Positions 33,438 to 42,045 of a DNA stretch of 64,000 nucleotides are shown here, in pieces. The DNA lies in the NCBI GenBank assembly GCA_947595635.1, contig CANQEU010000003.1, positions 1 through 64,000 on the forward strand, in the 5' to 3' direction. The position numbers and the translations under genes are program-made. Below the pieces are notes generated by a model, which searched no databases, had not been told where the DNA came from, and was given only the letters and a program-made list of their open reading frames with translations. The first letter of the stretch is position 1. Every line of letters starts with the position of its first letter. This stretch comes from an uncultured Clostridia bacterium (GTDB lineage Bacteria > Bacillota > Clostridia > Oscillospirales > Acutalibacteraceae).

Positions 33438-34859
33438 TTATTTATTTGTCATAACAAAATATTGCGGTAATTTGTTAAGCGACATTGCTATTCCCTTTAT
33501 ATTTTTGGTTTCATTGGGAATATTTACAGCATAAACGCTTTCGCCGTAATCCCCTATTTCAATATAATCCTTGTTAGGCGAATCCGTCCACTCCTGCGCT
33601 GTGAACACCTGTATTGTCAGCAGTCTGTCGCCTATTGTGCCGCCGGAATTTACGCTTACCGTACTGCCGGAGCCTGAATTGTCAGCCCTGTCGGCGTTGC
33701 TTTCAGTTTCCTTGTTCCACAGATAAAATGTGACGGAATCGCTGTAGCGCGAGCCTCTGGCGGTTATGCGGTCTTTCCACTCGTCGGGGATAATAAAGTA
33801 ATACCCGTTCTTCATATCCGAAACCGTTTCCAAGACGGGATCAAGTGTATTTTTTTTCGTATTATAGCTGTTCCATGTTGTCTTGAACGCAACGAGATTA
33901 ATGTTTTCGCTTGCGTTATACGGCATAAGAGTAAGAGTAGGTATCTCGGTAAGTCCGTCGGAGTCAATATCCGTACATATCGCGTCGGAGGAATTTCTCA
34001 GGGTCGGATTTATCGCCTCGTTATTTCTCTTTTGTTCGTTAAGAGGGTTAGAGAGGCCTGCCTTTGATTTATCCCAAAAAACAAACTGCGTTTCGCTTTG
34101 TCCGCCTATGCTCAGCGTATCGATAAAAACGCCGGTCTGTTTTTTTGTTGCTCTGCCGAAGTTCAGATTAATATAGCTGTTGGCGGAATTGCTCATCAAA
34201 ACGGACGAACGTGTAAATATTGTTTTTGTGTCGCTGTTGTATTGAAGCATTTTAGCGTTTGCGTCAACATTTGGCTCGGCAAGCGAAAAAAGCATTATGC
34301 TGTTTTTTCCCTCGTCGGTCATATCGGCGATTAAAAACTGATTGAAGGTATCCTCTATTTTTAACTCGGCGGTAGTTCTCCTGCCTGCCACATAGATGCT
34401 CATTGTGCAGCTGCCGCCGGAGCTGTTGCTCCAGCCGACTATTACCTCTTTTTTGCCGTCGCCCGTTATATCGCCTATCTCAACCTTGTCAACATCGGTG
34501 TTTCGGCTTGTGTAGTCGCCCATTTCCTTCCAATTGCCGGCAAAGTTTTTTATAATGAGTATGTGCGCCGTTTCTTCGTTTACGGACGGCCTGTAGAATA
34601 CAATAGCCTCGCTTATTTTGTCGCCGTCGAGATCCTCGTATATTACAGCGGAGCGGTAGCTGCCGCTGCGCGGATATTTTAAAATATATTCTCCGCCTGC
34701 CTTTTGCCCTATTATCTCTTGGATCTTCGCCTTATCGCCGGACGTTTTTGGCGGACGCAAAAGATTTGAATTGTCAAATCCGCCTGACGCACAGCCGTTC
34801 AAAAGCAGCAGCGCCAGCACGAGCAAGGCGGCTGTTACCGTTTTTATGCGTTTTTTCAT
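33438..34859 (-). CDS. Predicted lipoprotein with FG-GAP/VCBS-like repeats
   Basis: The protein is 473 aa from ATG 34859; the earlier ATGs overlap the GGGAGGCGG ribosome site. A signal peptide ends at lipobox LLLNGC (Cys ~22). The body carries DxDxDG-type acidic loops (YEDLDGDKISE, GDITGDGKKEV, TDIDSDGLTE), the calcium-type loops of beta-propeller FG-GAP/VCBS proteins, so it may be an extracellular beta-propeller. It sits between trmB and a two-component system. Function unknown; it may be a signal input for that system. Confidence 0.78.
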   Translation of the reverse strand: MKKRIKTVTAALLVLALLLLNGCASGGFDNSNLLRPPKTSGDKAKIQEIIGQKAGGEYILKYPRSGSYRSAVIYEDLDGDKISEAIVFYRPSVNEETAHILIIKNFAGNWKEMGDYTSRNTDVDKVEIGDITGDGKKEVIVGWSNSSGGSCTMSIYVAGRRTTAELKIEDTFNQFLIADMTDEGKNSIMLFSLAEPNVDANAKMLQYNSDTKTIFTRSSVLMSNSANSYINLNFGRATKKQTGVFIDTLSIGGQSETQFVFWDKSKAGLSNPLNEQKRNNEAINPTLRNSSDAICTDIDSDGLTEIPTLTLMPYNASENINLVAFKTTWNSYNTKKNTLDPVLETVSDMKNGYYFIIPDEWKDRITARGSRYSDSVTFYLWNKETESNADRADNSGSGSTVSVNSGGTIGDRLLTIQVFTAQEWTDSPNKDYIEIGDYGESVYAVNIPNETKNIKGIAMSLNKLPQYFVMTNK

Positions 34860-34886
34860 TTGTCCGCCTCCCATCAAAGCAATAGT

Positions 34887-35558
34887 CTATTTTTCAGCAA
34901 AGCAGCAAAACGTCGGTTTGCCCATTTCCGTAAACATTCTTTCATGCTCGGTCTCATAATTCACAAAGTCAACGGGCAGTTTGTCCGAGGGCTCCGCGTG
35001 AAGATCGTATGATATAAAGCTAAGCTTAAAGCCGCACTGCTTAAAGTATGTAAGGCTTTCCTCAAAAAGCTCCTTGTCGTCCGTTTTAAATCGTATTTCT
35101 CCTCCGTCAACAAGAAATTCCTTATACATTTCAAGCTTTTTCGGAAATGTAAGCCTGCGCTTTTTGTGCTTTGCTCTCGGCCACGGGTTGCAGAAATTTA
35201 TATATATTCTCTCTACCTTGTCATCAGCCTTAAGCACCTTGTCTATCTGCTCTACGTTATATGCCGCAAGAATTATATTGTCAACACTGCGGTTATTTTC
35301 ATCAAACAATTTAACAATTGTTCTTCTGCCAACTCCGAGCATATCGCTTTTTATATCAATAGCAAGATAATTTATGTCGGGGTTTGCAAGCGCGCACCGG
35401 GCTACGAAGCAGCCCTTGCCGCAGCCAAGCTCAACATGAAGCGGCTGATTTTTTTTAAAGCAGGAGCCCCATTTTCCGGCATTGGCGGCAGGCTCCTTTG
35501 CGTAAAATGCGCAAGCGTCAAGCTCGGGCTGAGCCCAAGGCTTTTTTCTTATTCTCAT
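34887..35558 (-). CDS. trmB: tRNA (guanine-N7-)-methyltransferase
   Basis: It methylates G46 in the tRNA variable loop. The protein is 223 aa. The SAM motif is HVELGCGKGCFVA (~43), with later INFCNPWPRAKHKKRRLT (the PWPKxRHxxRR-type signature) and GEIRFKTDDKELFE. It heads the run leading into the lipoprotein and the second two-component system, 27 bp apart. Confidence 0.95.
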   Translation of the reverse strand: MRIRKKPWAQPELDACAFYAKEPAANAGKWGSCFKKNQPLHVELGCGKGCFVARCALANPDINYLAIDIKSDMLGVGRRTIVKLFDENNRSVDNIILAAYNVEQIDKVLKADDKVERIYINFCNPWPRAKHKKRRLTFPKKLEMYKEFLVDGGEIRFKTDDKELFEESLTYFKQCGFKLSFISYDLHAEPSDKLPVDFVNYETEHERMFTEMGKPTFCCFAEK

Positions 35559-35706
35559 TTTGACCCACCGTATAATTTATAATCAATTTATTATATCAAA
35601 ATATTTGCATTATTTCAACGAGGCAGGCAAGAATTAACAAATAGTTTTTTATTCTCGGCATATTGAACGGTACACGTCTGTATTTTTAAGCGCATCGCCC
35701 GTGTAT

Positions 35707-35821
35707 TGCGGCGGCCCGGCGCTGCCTGCGGCAGCGCCACACCGGCAATATCGTCTTTGCCGCGCAGGCAATGACGATATTGCCGGCCGCTTCCTTTTTT
35801 CAAAAGGAAGCGGCCGCCGCA
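35707..35821. other. Cloverleaf-like (four-way junction) element 1
   Basis: A perfect 10-bp closing stem TGCGGCGGCC (35707-35716) / GGCCGCCGCA (35812-35821) encloses three hairpins. These are GGCGCTGCC/GGCAGCGCC (9 bp, triloop, 35718-35738), CCGGCAATATCGTC/GACGATATTGCCGG (14 bp with a further TTGCC/GGCAA inside, 35742-35786) and CGCTTCCTTTT/AAAAGGAAGCG (35788-35812). The closing stem and the third arm share one base. No T-run follows. The same layout with unrelated sequence recurs at 43121-43230. Confidence 0.75.
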
Positions 35822-35855
35822 TAAAAGCAAGCAGTCCTGCGCCGCCGCACACATA

Positions 35856-35884
35856 AGGCTTTCGCACAAAATGTGCGAAAGCCC
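35856..35884. repeat. 29-nt hairpin repeat, copy 1
   Basis: GGCTTTCGCAC and GTGCGAAAGCC form an 11-bp stem around AAAAT. All 29 nt are identical to 36203-36231 in the same orientation. Confidence 0.9.
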
Positions 35885-36067
35885 GAGTTTGTCAATAAAC
35901 ATATTTTTTGATAAGTTATCGCCTGCTACAGCTTTAAAATTAGGTTTTAAACGTGGAGCTGACGCCTACCGTTGCCCTCACTTCCTCTTTAATAGAATTT
36001 TTTAGCTTAAATTCGTTCTGCTAAACTAATTTACGGGTGTAAAAGCTTAATTAAGCAAAATTCTCTG

Positions 36068-36193
36068 TGCGAGAATGATGAGGTGCAGGAGAAGCGAAGC
36101 TTCTCCTGCAAAAAAATAAAATCTTAAGCAGCAGTCCCACTGCACAGCAGTGCTGACTGCGGTTCAAGGATTACATGGACAAAACCGCTTTTT
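36068..36193 (-). repeat. Dispersed 3' hairpin element, copy B
   Basis: It matches copy A (23704-23818) through TGCGAGAATGATGAGGTGCA and GACTGCGGTTCAAGGATT, and copy C (51735-51803) in the second block. Its first hairpin is a perfect 12-bp stem TGCAGGAGAAGC/GCTTCTCCTGCA. The inner stem of the second hairpin is CACTGC/GCAGTG, against CGCTGC/GCAGCG in copy A, a compensatory G-C to A-T change. It lies about 50 bp after the stop of the minus-strand glycosyltransferase. Confidence 0.8.
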
Positions 36194-36202
36194 TACAGAC
36201 TG

Positions 36203-36231
36203 AGGCTTTCGCACAAAATGTGCGAAAGCCC
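36203..36231. repeat. 29-nt hairpin repeat, copy 2
   Basis: Identical to 35856-35884. It ends 12 bp from the stop codon of the glycosyltransferase at 36244 and could act as its 3' end, though no T-tract follows on the minus strand. Confidence 0.88.
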
Positions 36232-36243
36232 TTAACATACCTG

Positions 36244-37185
36244 TCATTTACTGATTTTCTCAATCGACTCTATAAGATACCTCTGCTTTTTAAAAACAAG
36301 ACTTACAAGCAGAGAAAGATATTTAATTATTATCGTAAGTATCGCAAACACACCGAAAAACGACCCGGTAATAACAAGCATCATTGTTGTAAAGCCCGGC
36401 ACAGGATGCCCCAAGGCAAAAACAAGAAGTGTGTATATTCCTATTCCGACCGTTGCAAATATCATAACAAACGTCAGTATCATAGAGGCGCGGTAGCCTA
36501 TATTTGTAAATAAAATAAGACTGTCAAGCGCCGTTTCATAACGTGAATCATCATTTATATTATCCCGTCTGCTGCGCAGATCGTTTATCGCGTCATAGTG
36601 CAGAGTGTCTATTTTTAAACCGCAGTTGGCATAAAGCGCCTTTCTGTACGGTATGGTCTTGCTCAGCGCGTGGACGCGGTTTATTGCTCTTCTTGACAAA
36701 ATCCTGAAGGACTCGGTCGCAAGCTTGTATTGCGTTTTTGCGCTGTGGTTGTAAAGGCGGTAAAAAAGCCTTGACGACAGCCTCTTTTTGCTGTTGTTTG
36801 CAGCCGCAACTATGTCGTAGCCCTTCAGGGAACGGTAATATATATCCGTTATCACCGACAAATCATAATCTATAACGTCGCTGTCAAATTCATAAACAAA
36901 ATCTCCTATCGAGAGATCCACCCCTGCGTTCATAGACATTTCAAGTCCCTGATAGACTCCCATATTGACAATGCTCAACGGGCAGCTCAGCGAGCTGTTG
37001 CCAAACTCCTTTATTACCTCCGCGCTGCCGTCATACGACGCGTCGTTTACGCAGATTATTTCATATTTCGCAAATGTCTTTGACAGTGTATCATTGACCT
37101 TAGACAAAAAATTTCTAATCGTTTTCTCACAGTTGCGAACATAAACAACGGCTGATATAAAATTCTTTTCCTTGTCATTAACCAT
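36244..37185 (-). CDS. GT2 glycosyltransferase with C-terminal membrane helices
   Basis: The protein is 313 aa. An N-terminal GT-A domain (SAVVYVRNCEKTIRNFLSKV, CVNDASYDGS, and the DxD-like EFDSDVIDYD) is followed by two membrane helices (MILTFVMIFATVGIGIYTLL and MMLVITGSFFGVFAILTIII). That is the layout of GtrB/DPM-type polyprenyl-phosphate sugar synthases. Its start overlaps the FAD oxidoreductase stop by 8 bp. It is the last gene of the 43-to-36.2 kb glycan cluster. The sugar transferred is unknown. Confidence 0.85.
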   Translation of the reverse strand: MVNDKEKNFISAVVYVRNCEKTIRNFLSKVNDTLSKTFAKYEIICVNDASYDGSAEVIKEFGNSSLSCPLSIVNMGVYQGLEMSMNAGVDLSIGDFVYEFDSDVIDYDLSVITDIYYRSLKGYDIVAAANNSKKRLSSRLFYRLYNHSAKTQYKLATESFRILSRRAINRVHALSKTIPYRKALYANCGLKIDTLHYDAINDLRSRRDNINDDSRYETALDSLILFTNIGYRASMILTFVMIFATVGIGIYTLLVFALGHPVPGFTTMMLVITGSFFGVFAILTIIIKYLSLLVSLVFKKQRYLIESIEKISK

Positions 37186-38302
37186 TTTTCAACACCTCGT
37201 CAAGATCGTAAACCGTATTTATCTTTCCGGACAACACGGATACGAAGGTTGGGTTTTCTCCGTATCTTTTGATAACCGTCGGGCGTGAATCATCAATTTC
37301 CGACGCTTTTAAAATAGGCTTCATTGAATAAAGCGAAGAAACATATTCAAAGCTCAGGCTGTCCTTTAAATACTTCCTTGCAAGATTAGACATAAACGGC
37401 CATGCGCTTTGCGGCTTTGCCGGACAGTCGTTGCAGTTTCCCAAGCTCTCCTTGGAGCAAAAGCCCTTGCTGTTTTTCTGGCACGGAAACGACGGCAATG
37501 CGTCATAGCTTGTCATATGAGGAGTAAACGTAACCGAAGTAAGCGAATGAAGCCCGGTTTTTCCAAACGGCATAATAGAGAAGAACGGCCCGTCCATAAC
37601 CGTTATTCCCGTATTTTTAAATTCATCAGACACCGTGCAGAGTATTATTTCACAAAGCTCGTATTTTATCTTAAACGGCTCAAGCGACAGCTTTTTTAAA
37701 ATTTGATTAACGCTTGCATAGGTTGCGTTAAGCAAAAATCCCGTTGAGTGCTTAGAGCCGTCTGCAAGCTCTATTAAATATTCGCCGCCGGTATTTTCAA
37801 TATCCGTTATATTGCAATCGTATTTTATAGTTACGCCGCTCTGTCCTGACAATTCTTCAAGAAAATATTTCTTTAATATCTGAGCGTCATAAGTGTATTC
37901 TTTGGTAAGAAACGCTCCGTCGCACATTCCGTCTTTAAAATACTTTGACGTTGGCGCGTCCTCGCACATTATGTTTGCGTCACGGCAAAATTTTTTAAAC
38001 TGCTCGGCGTTTGTCCAGCTAAAGTTTGCGCTGGTGGCATAAACCTGGTCAAAGCTGCTGTGAACGCAAAAGCCGTAATCCTTGTTAAAGCGGTCAAAAT
38101 ATCCTCTGGATTTAACCGCTGTTGAAATAGAACGAGGGTAGTGATAGCCCATATGCACTCTCGCCTGATTTATATATGTCGCGCGCTTAAACGCGCCGTC
38201 GTCGCATTCAAGCACAAGCACGCTTTGACCGAGCCTTGCGCAGAACAGTGCGGAATACAGGCCGTAAAGCCCCGCGCCGATTATTATTTTATCGTATTTC
38301 AA
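37178..38302 (-). CDS. FAD-dependent oxidoreductase (DAO-like) with Cys-rich insert
   Basis: The protein is 374 aa. The N-terminal dinucleotide fold is KIIIGAGLYGLYSALFCARL with acidic LVLECDD at the end of the second strand, which fits FAD. The architecture resembles D-amino-acid-oxidase-type proteins. Around residues 270-295 it has CQKNSKGFCSKESLGNCNDC, four Cys in ~20 residues, as in a small zinc or iron-sulfur site; this is unusual for the family. It lies between a GT-C enzyme and a GT2 enzyme, so its substrate is probably a nucleotide- or lipid-linked sugar or amino acid. The exact reaction is not inferable. Confidence 0.75.
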   Translation of the reverse strand: MKYDKIIIGAGLYGLYSALFCARLGQSVLVLECDDGAFKRATYINQARVHMGYHYPRSISTAVKSRGYFDRFNKDYGFCVHSSFDQVYATSANFSWTNAEQFKKFCRDANIMCEDAPTSKYFKDGMCDGAFLTKEYTYDAQILKKYFLEELSGQSGVTIKYDCNITDIENTGGEYLIELADGSKHSTGFLLNATYASVNQILKKLSLEPFKIKYELCEIILCTVSDEFKNTGITVMDGPFFSIMPFGKTGLHSLTSVTFTPHMTSYDALPSFPCQKNSKGFCSKESLGNCNDCPAKPQSAWPFMSNLARKYLKDSLSFEYVSSLYSMKPILKASEIDDSRPTVIKRYGENPTFVSVLSGKINTVYDLDEVLKNG

Positions 38303-38339
38303 GGAATTTCACTCCCCTTGTCTGTCGTTAAAATGTTCC

Positions 38340-40397
38340 TCAGTCATTTAAAAACAGCTTTTTCTCTTTGGCAAAGGTGGATTTATCGTTGACCTTATAA
38401 ACAGAGTAATTGCCGTAATAGTCATAAACCTGCTCAAGCCCGTATCTCTTTGAGAAATCATCTCTTAATTGCTCCGGCGAACAAACAACATAATCCGGCA
38501 TAATATAGTTATCGGTTAACTCAATAAGCGCGTTCGGGTCGTCAAATCTCGTCTTTGGCGGAGTGTAGGTTTTAATCCCCGTATACGGTCCGAATGTAAA
38601 CGGGTCGCCCTTGTCGGCGCAGAAGAAAACAACGGGGTCCGGCTTTTCGGCAGTCACCGCCTGCTCTATCGCGGCTGCGCTTGCCGGCTTCGTAAGATAG
38701 GATTCAAATATTATATAAGGCGTGTAACGGTCAAGATACTTATTTTCACTTACTGTAAACGCTATCATCGAGGCGCAGGCTATCACCGTCGCGGCGTTTA
38801 TCAATACGCTTGCTGAAATTCTACCGTAATTATTTTCCGCTTTTTTCTTGCTCTTAGTCTTTGCCGACGTCTTTCTCGAATATGCCGCCATACTGCACGG
38901 AACCGCCGAGATAAAGAGTATCAGCATAATAAACGACTCGCTGTGATAGCGTGAATCACTGAAGCCGACTATCCATATTTCGCAGAATTTTGCAATATAG
39001 ATTAAAACGCACGCGCCGACCCCGATAAGCAGCCTTTTGTTGTCACATATATAATTTTTAATGCCGCCCTTGCAGCCGAATTTTACAAGCATTATCGCTA
39101 TCCATGCAAGAAGAATAAAGAATATGACGGCAGGAAAACATCCTAACGCGCCGTTTTCCCATACATATTTCAGCTTATAATCGAAAAGCTGATTAAACCA
39201 TTCTCCAAAGCTGTTAAAAATAGTTTGAGGAGTATATCCGCTTGAATAATATCTCTGCGGTATGGACGGAATCGGCATCCACATTGTTCCGCCGTTGTCG
39301 CTTATCCACAGCTTGCCGAAGTTTAAAAGAGAAAATATTATCCACGGTGCGGTAGGTATAAGCATTCCGCCAGTATATTTCGCCGTGTTTTTTATTCTGC
39401 TGCCCTTGCGCGAAAAAACAAATACGGCAATCAGGCATAATCCTGCGGCGGCAAGCGCGTCAAAGCGGCACACGATTGCCGCGCCCGCGCCCACGCCTGC
39501 CAAAACCGCGCATTTTGTTTTAAGCTCCGGCAGCTCCAAAATATAATAGGTCAGAACAAGAATCGACAGCACCGCCAGCGGAACGCTTCTTGCAACTCGC
39601 ATTTCTGTAAGATACGGGTCGTTAGTAAGCATAAACGCCGCTGCAAGCACAGCCGGATAAGGCGTTTTAAAATGCTTTACGGATATTTTGTAAAGCATAA
39701 GACAGCTTATGCAGGCTATAACAATATTAATTATAGTACCGCTGTATATCTGCAAGCCCGTGAGCTCGTATGACACCGCAACAAGCAGCGGATAAAGATA
39801 AGGGAAGGATATTCCGAGGTTGGTGTCAACTATATACTGTCTTTGTGTATCGACATTATAAAAATCGTGAAAAACAGTTTTTCCAATATCAAAATAAGAA
39901 AAGGAGTCGGGCGAGAACAAATCGTAAACATAAAGGCTGTATTCAATTGCAAACAGCATTAAAAGCAGCATAATCGCAACGCATATATGCTTGCCCCTGT
40001 CCTTTATCGGCGTAACAAAGCCGATATAGACAAGTATGAAAAAGACAAGAAAAATTATTGAATAAAAAACTGTTGACTGCTCCAGCTTAACGCCGTAGCT
40101 CAGCAGAAGAGCCGCGGGCGAAAGCATTGCAACGGTTTTTAATATATAATTGCCTTTAAACACCGACGGAATTAGTCCCTTGCACAAAAGCAGGGCTATA
40201 AGTCCGAGCACCGCCCCAAAGAGCACACTTGTTACAATATGGCCGGTGTCCGTGTTATACGCCTGAAACGAAGCAAGAACGAACGAAGGCATTAGTATTA
40301 TAGCGCCGTACAAAATTCCCTCTCCGGTACTCTTAGGAGAAAGAGCACTGAAAATGCCGTTTTTAATGCCGCTTTTTATTTTTACCGTCTTTTCCAT
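38340..40397 (-). CDS. GT-C-fold membrane glycosyltransferase (GT39/ArnT-like)
   Basis: The protein is 685 aa with about 11-12 membrane helices followed by a soluble C-terminal domain of ~120 residues (from about YTPYIIFESYLTKPASAAAI). Loop 1 has an acidic motif, SPDSFSYFDIGK, in the place where GT-C enzymes keep their catalytic Asp. EMRVARSVPLAVLSILVL is a typical later GT39 block. It should use a polyprenyl-phosphate sugar outside the membrane, probably made by one of the two cluster GT2 enzymes. The acceptor is unknown. Confidence 0.82.
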   Translation of the reverse strand: MEKTVKIKSGIKNGIFSALSPKSTGEGILYGAIILMPSFVLASFQAYNTDTGHIVTSVLFGAVLGLIALLLCKGLIPSVFKGNYILKTVAMLSPAALLLSYGVKLEQSTVFYSIIFLVFFILVYIGFVTPIKDRGKHICVAIMLLLMLFAIEYSLYVYDLFSPDSFSYFDIGKTVFHDFYNVDTQRQYIVDTNLGISFPYLYPLLVAVSYELTGLQIYSGTIINIVIACISCLMLYKISVKHFKTPYPAVLAAAFMLTNDPYLTEMRVARSVPLAVLSILVLTYYILELPELKTKCAVLAGVGAGAAIVCRFDALAAAGLCLIAVFVFSRKGSRIKNTAKYTGGMLIPTAPWIIFSLLNFGKLWISDNGGTMWMPIPSIPQRYYSSGYTPQTIFNSFGEWFNQLFDYKLKYVWENGALGCFPAVIFFILLAWIAIMLVKFGCKGGIKNYICDNKRLLIGVGACVLIYIAKFCEIWIVGFSDSRYHSESFIMLILFISAVPCSMAAYSRKTSAKTKSKKKAENNYGRISASVLINAATVIACASMIAFTVSENKYLDRYTPYIIFESYLTKPASAAAIEQAVTAEKPDPVVFFCADKGDPFTFGPYTGIKTYTPPKTRFDDPNALIELTDNYIMPDYVVCSPEQLRDDFSKRYGLEQVYDYYGNYSVYKVNDKSTFAKEKKLFLND

Positions 40398-40424
40398 TTT
40401 ATCACCCTGATATTTACTTTGCGT

Positions 40425-41225
40425 TTATCCATTTTTAGGATTATAGCAACCGAATAAATTTTTAAAAAGTATCTTCATAAGCTCTGCGTTACCCTTAAAC
40501 GGACTGATTTTAGTCGGAGTTTTTTCGTTTTTCGGATATGCCCTTGTAACGGGTATCTCGCATGCCTTAAGTCCGAGCCTTGTCGCTCTTACCGAAAGAT
40601 AAGCGAGCAGCTCATATGTTTGAAAAACATCTCTGTAAATTTGCAGCTTAGGATGCGTTATATATTTTCTTGAGTAGGCACGGTAGGCGTTTGTTGTGTC
40701 CGTAAACCATTTGTGCGCCGTAAGGGATATTACGGGCGCGTGAATAAGCCTGACAGAGATAAGGCGCATAAGCGGAGTGTTCACAGCCTTTCCGCCCTTG
40801 ACAAAGCGTGAGCCCTGAACAAAGTCGTAACCCTGCTCAAGCTTTTTTATAAATTGCGGAATGTCCTCTATGGAGTCCTTATCGTTCCCGTCTATTGTTA
40901 CAAAGCCCTCATAGCCTCTCTTTTCAGCCCACCAAAAGCCCATTCTTAGCTGTGCTCCCTGCTTGCCGGTATCCTGCTTTGTAAGCAGAGTATTAACTCC
41001 GAGCGATTTAAGCAGGGCTTCCTCGGTGCAGCCGTCCTTAGAGCCGCCGTCGCAAATTATAATGTCGCAAAGCTTGTCTATTCCGGCGTTTTGCGCTCTT
41101 TTAAGCTCGTTCCTTATTCTTTCTCCCTCGTTTATTATCGGAATTAAAACACAAAAGCGGCTGCTCCTTGGCGCATATTCGTCACAGCAAAATTTCGGCA
41201 CCCCGTTTTGCCCTTCAAAAATCAT
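40425..41225 (-). CDS. GT2 glycosyltransferase (DPM-like, soluble)
   Basis: The protein is 266 aa, a single GT-A domain: RFCVLIPIINEGERIRNELK, the donor motif CDGGSKDGCTEE, the DxD position TIDGNDKDS (here DGND), and GSRFVKGGKAVNTPLM as in polyprenyl-phosphate mannosyl/glucosyl synthases. No C-terminal membrane helices are present. ATGA-type overlap of 4 bp with the preceding TIM-barrel gene indicates coupling. Likely makes a lipid-linked sugar for the GT-C enzyme 28 bp downstream. Confidence 0.85.
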   Translation of the reverse strand: MIFEGQNGVPKFCCDEYAPRSSRFCVLIPIINEGERIRNELKRAQNAGIDKLCDIIICDGGSKDGCTEEALLKSLGVNTLLTKQDTGKQGAQLRMGFWWAEKRGYEGFVTIDGNDKDSIEDIPQFIKKLEQGYDFVQGSRFVKGGKAVNTPLMRLISVRLIHAPVISLTAHKWFTDTTNAYRAYSRKYITHPKLQIYRDVFQTYELLAYLSVRATRLGLKACEIPVTRAYPKNEKTPTKISPFKGNAELMKILFKNLFGCYNPKNG

Positions 41226-41998
41226 CCCAGCACCTCCGAGATGTATTTTACAGCCGACTTTACCATATCAATATCATTTTTATTGCCCATTTCTATAGAC
41301 ACAAATTTATCGTAATCGAGCGTTTTAAGCTCCTTGTGTATATCACGTCTTTCAATCGGCGCAAGATGCGGCTCCGAAATATGTATATGATTGACAAGCT
41401 CTATATTTTTTCTGACCGAATCAAGTGATTCGCCGTTATATATTATTGTTCCGAGATCAACATTTACTCCCACGCCTCGGCTTTTTGTACGTCTGCAAAT
41501 ATCAAACGCCTCGTCGGTAGTGTTCATAAAGTTTGTATTGTATATCGGCGGATTTGCCTCGAGCGCAATGCACACTCCTGCCGAGGACGCATAATCGCCT
41601 AAATTCGCAAAAAACTCAAGCGCAGTCGGAATAAAGCTTTCATCAGGTATCACCCTGTTTTTTGGGCAGCCGAACACAAGATTTGCGCAGCCTGCCGCCT
41701 GTGCAAAATCAACCGCTTTTTTGGTGTAGTCTGTAAGCTTGCTGCGGTCGCTCTCGCTGCCGAATATGCTCTGCGTCATACCGTACCATATGGACTGCAT
41801 TGAAGATATTTTAAGGCCGTATCCTTCAAACAGCTCCTGTGCAAACCTCTTTATATCGGCGGTTCTGTCGTATGGCCTTTCGGGATAGATACGCGTTGGG
41901 GCAATCTCAAGTCCCGAAAATCCGCTTTTTTGCAAAAACTCATACATCTCCCCGTCGTTTTCAGACTGCCAAGCTATATTGGAAATTGAAAGCTTCAT
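41222..41998 (-). CDS. Sugar phosphate isomerase/epimerase (xylose-isomerase-like TIM barrel)
   Basis: The protein is 258 aa from ATG 41998, with AAAGGGG upstream and MKLSISNIAWQ at the N-terminus; the track start (42037) is upstream leader. An AP-endonuclease-2-type barrel is indicated by SGFSGLEIAPTRIYPE, VCIALEANPP (metal Glu) and GVGVNVDLGTI with HIHISEPHL and FVSIEMG as the remaining metal-site blocks. It probably isomerises a sugar or sugar acid for the cluster's glycan. Confidence 0.85.
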   Translation of the reverse strand: MKLSISNIAWQSENDGEMYEFLQKSGFSGLEIAPTRIYPERPYDRTADIKRFAQELFEGYGLKISSMQSIWYGMTQSIFGSESDRSKLTDYTKKAVDFAQAAGCANLVFGCPKNRVIPDESFIPTALEFFANLGDYASSAGVCIALEANPPIYNTNFMNTTDEAFDICRRTKSRGVGVNVDLGTIIYNGESLDSVRKNIELVNHIHISEPHLAPIERRDIHKELKTLDYDKFVSIEMGNKNDIDMVKSAVKYISEVLG

Positions 41999-42045
41999 AT
42001 CATATTTCCCCTTTAACTTAATTTCATAAGCGCTCAAACCGTGGT

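Larger units (their letters stand above)
35559..36243. other. 685-bp gene-free gap rich in structure and repeats
   Basis: No supported gene lies here. The gap holds a cloverleaf-like element (35707-35821), two identical 29-nt hairpin copies (35856-35884 and 36203-36231), and copy B of the 3' hairpin element (36068-36193). The segment between the two hairpins is partly related to the 22.9-23.9 kb gap (GTGGAGCTGACGC, TTTACGGGTGTAAAA, TGCGAGAATGATGAGG). The 95-aa and 72-aa minus-strand ORFs of the track cross the hairpins and are rejected. Confidence 0.75.

Noticed and set aside
35615-35902. 95-aa and 72-aa minus-strand ORFs over cloverleaf element 1
   Set aside because: Both frames cross the nested stems; no domain, and Cys/Arg/Gly-rich composition comes from the GC-rich palindromes.
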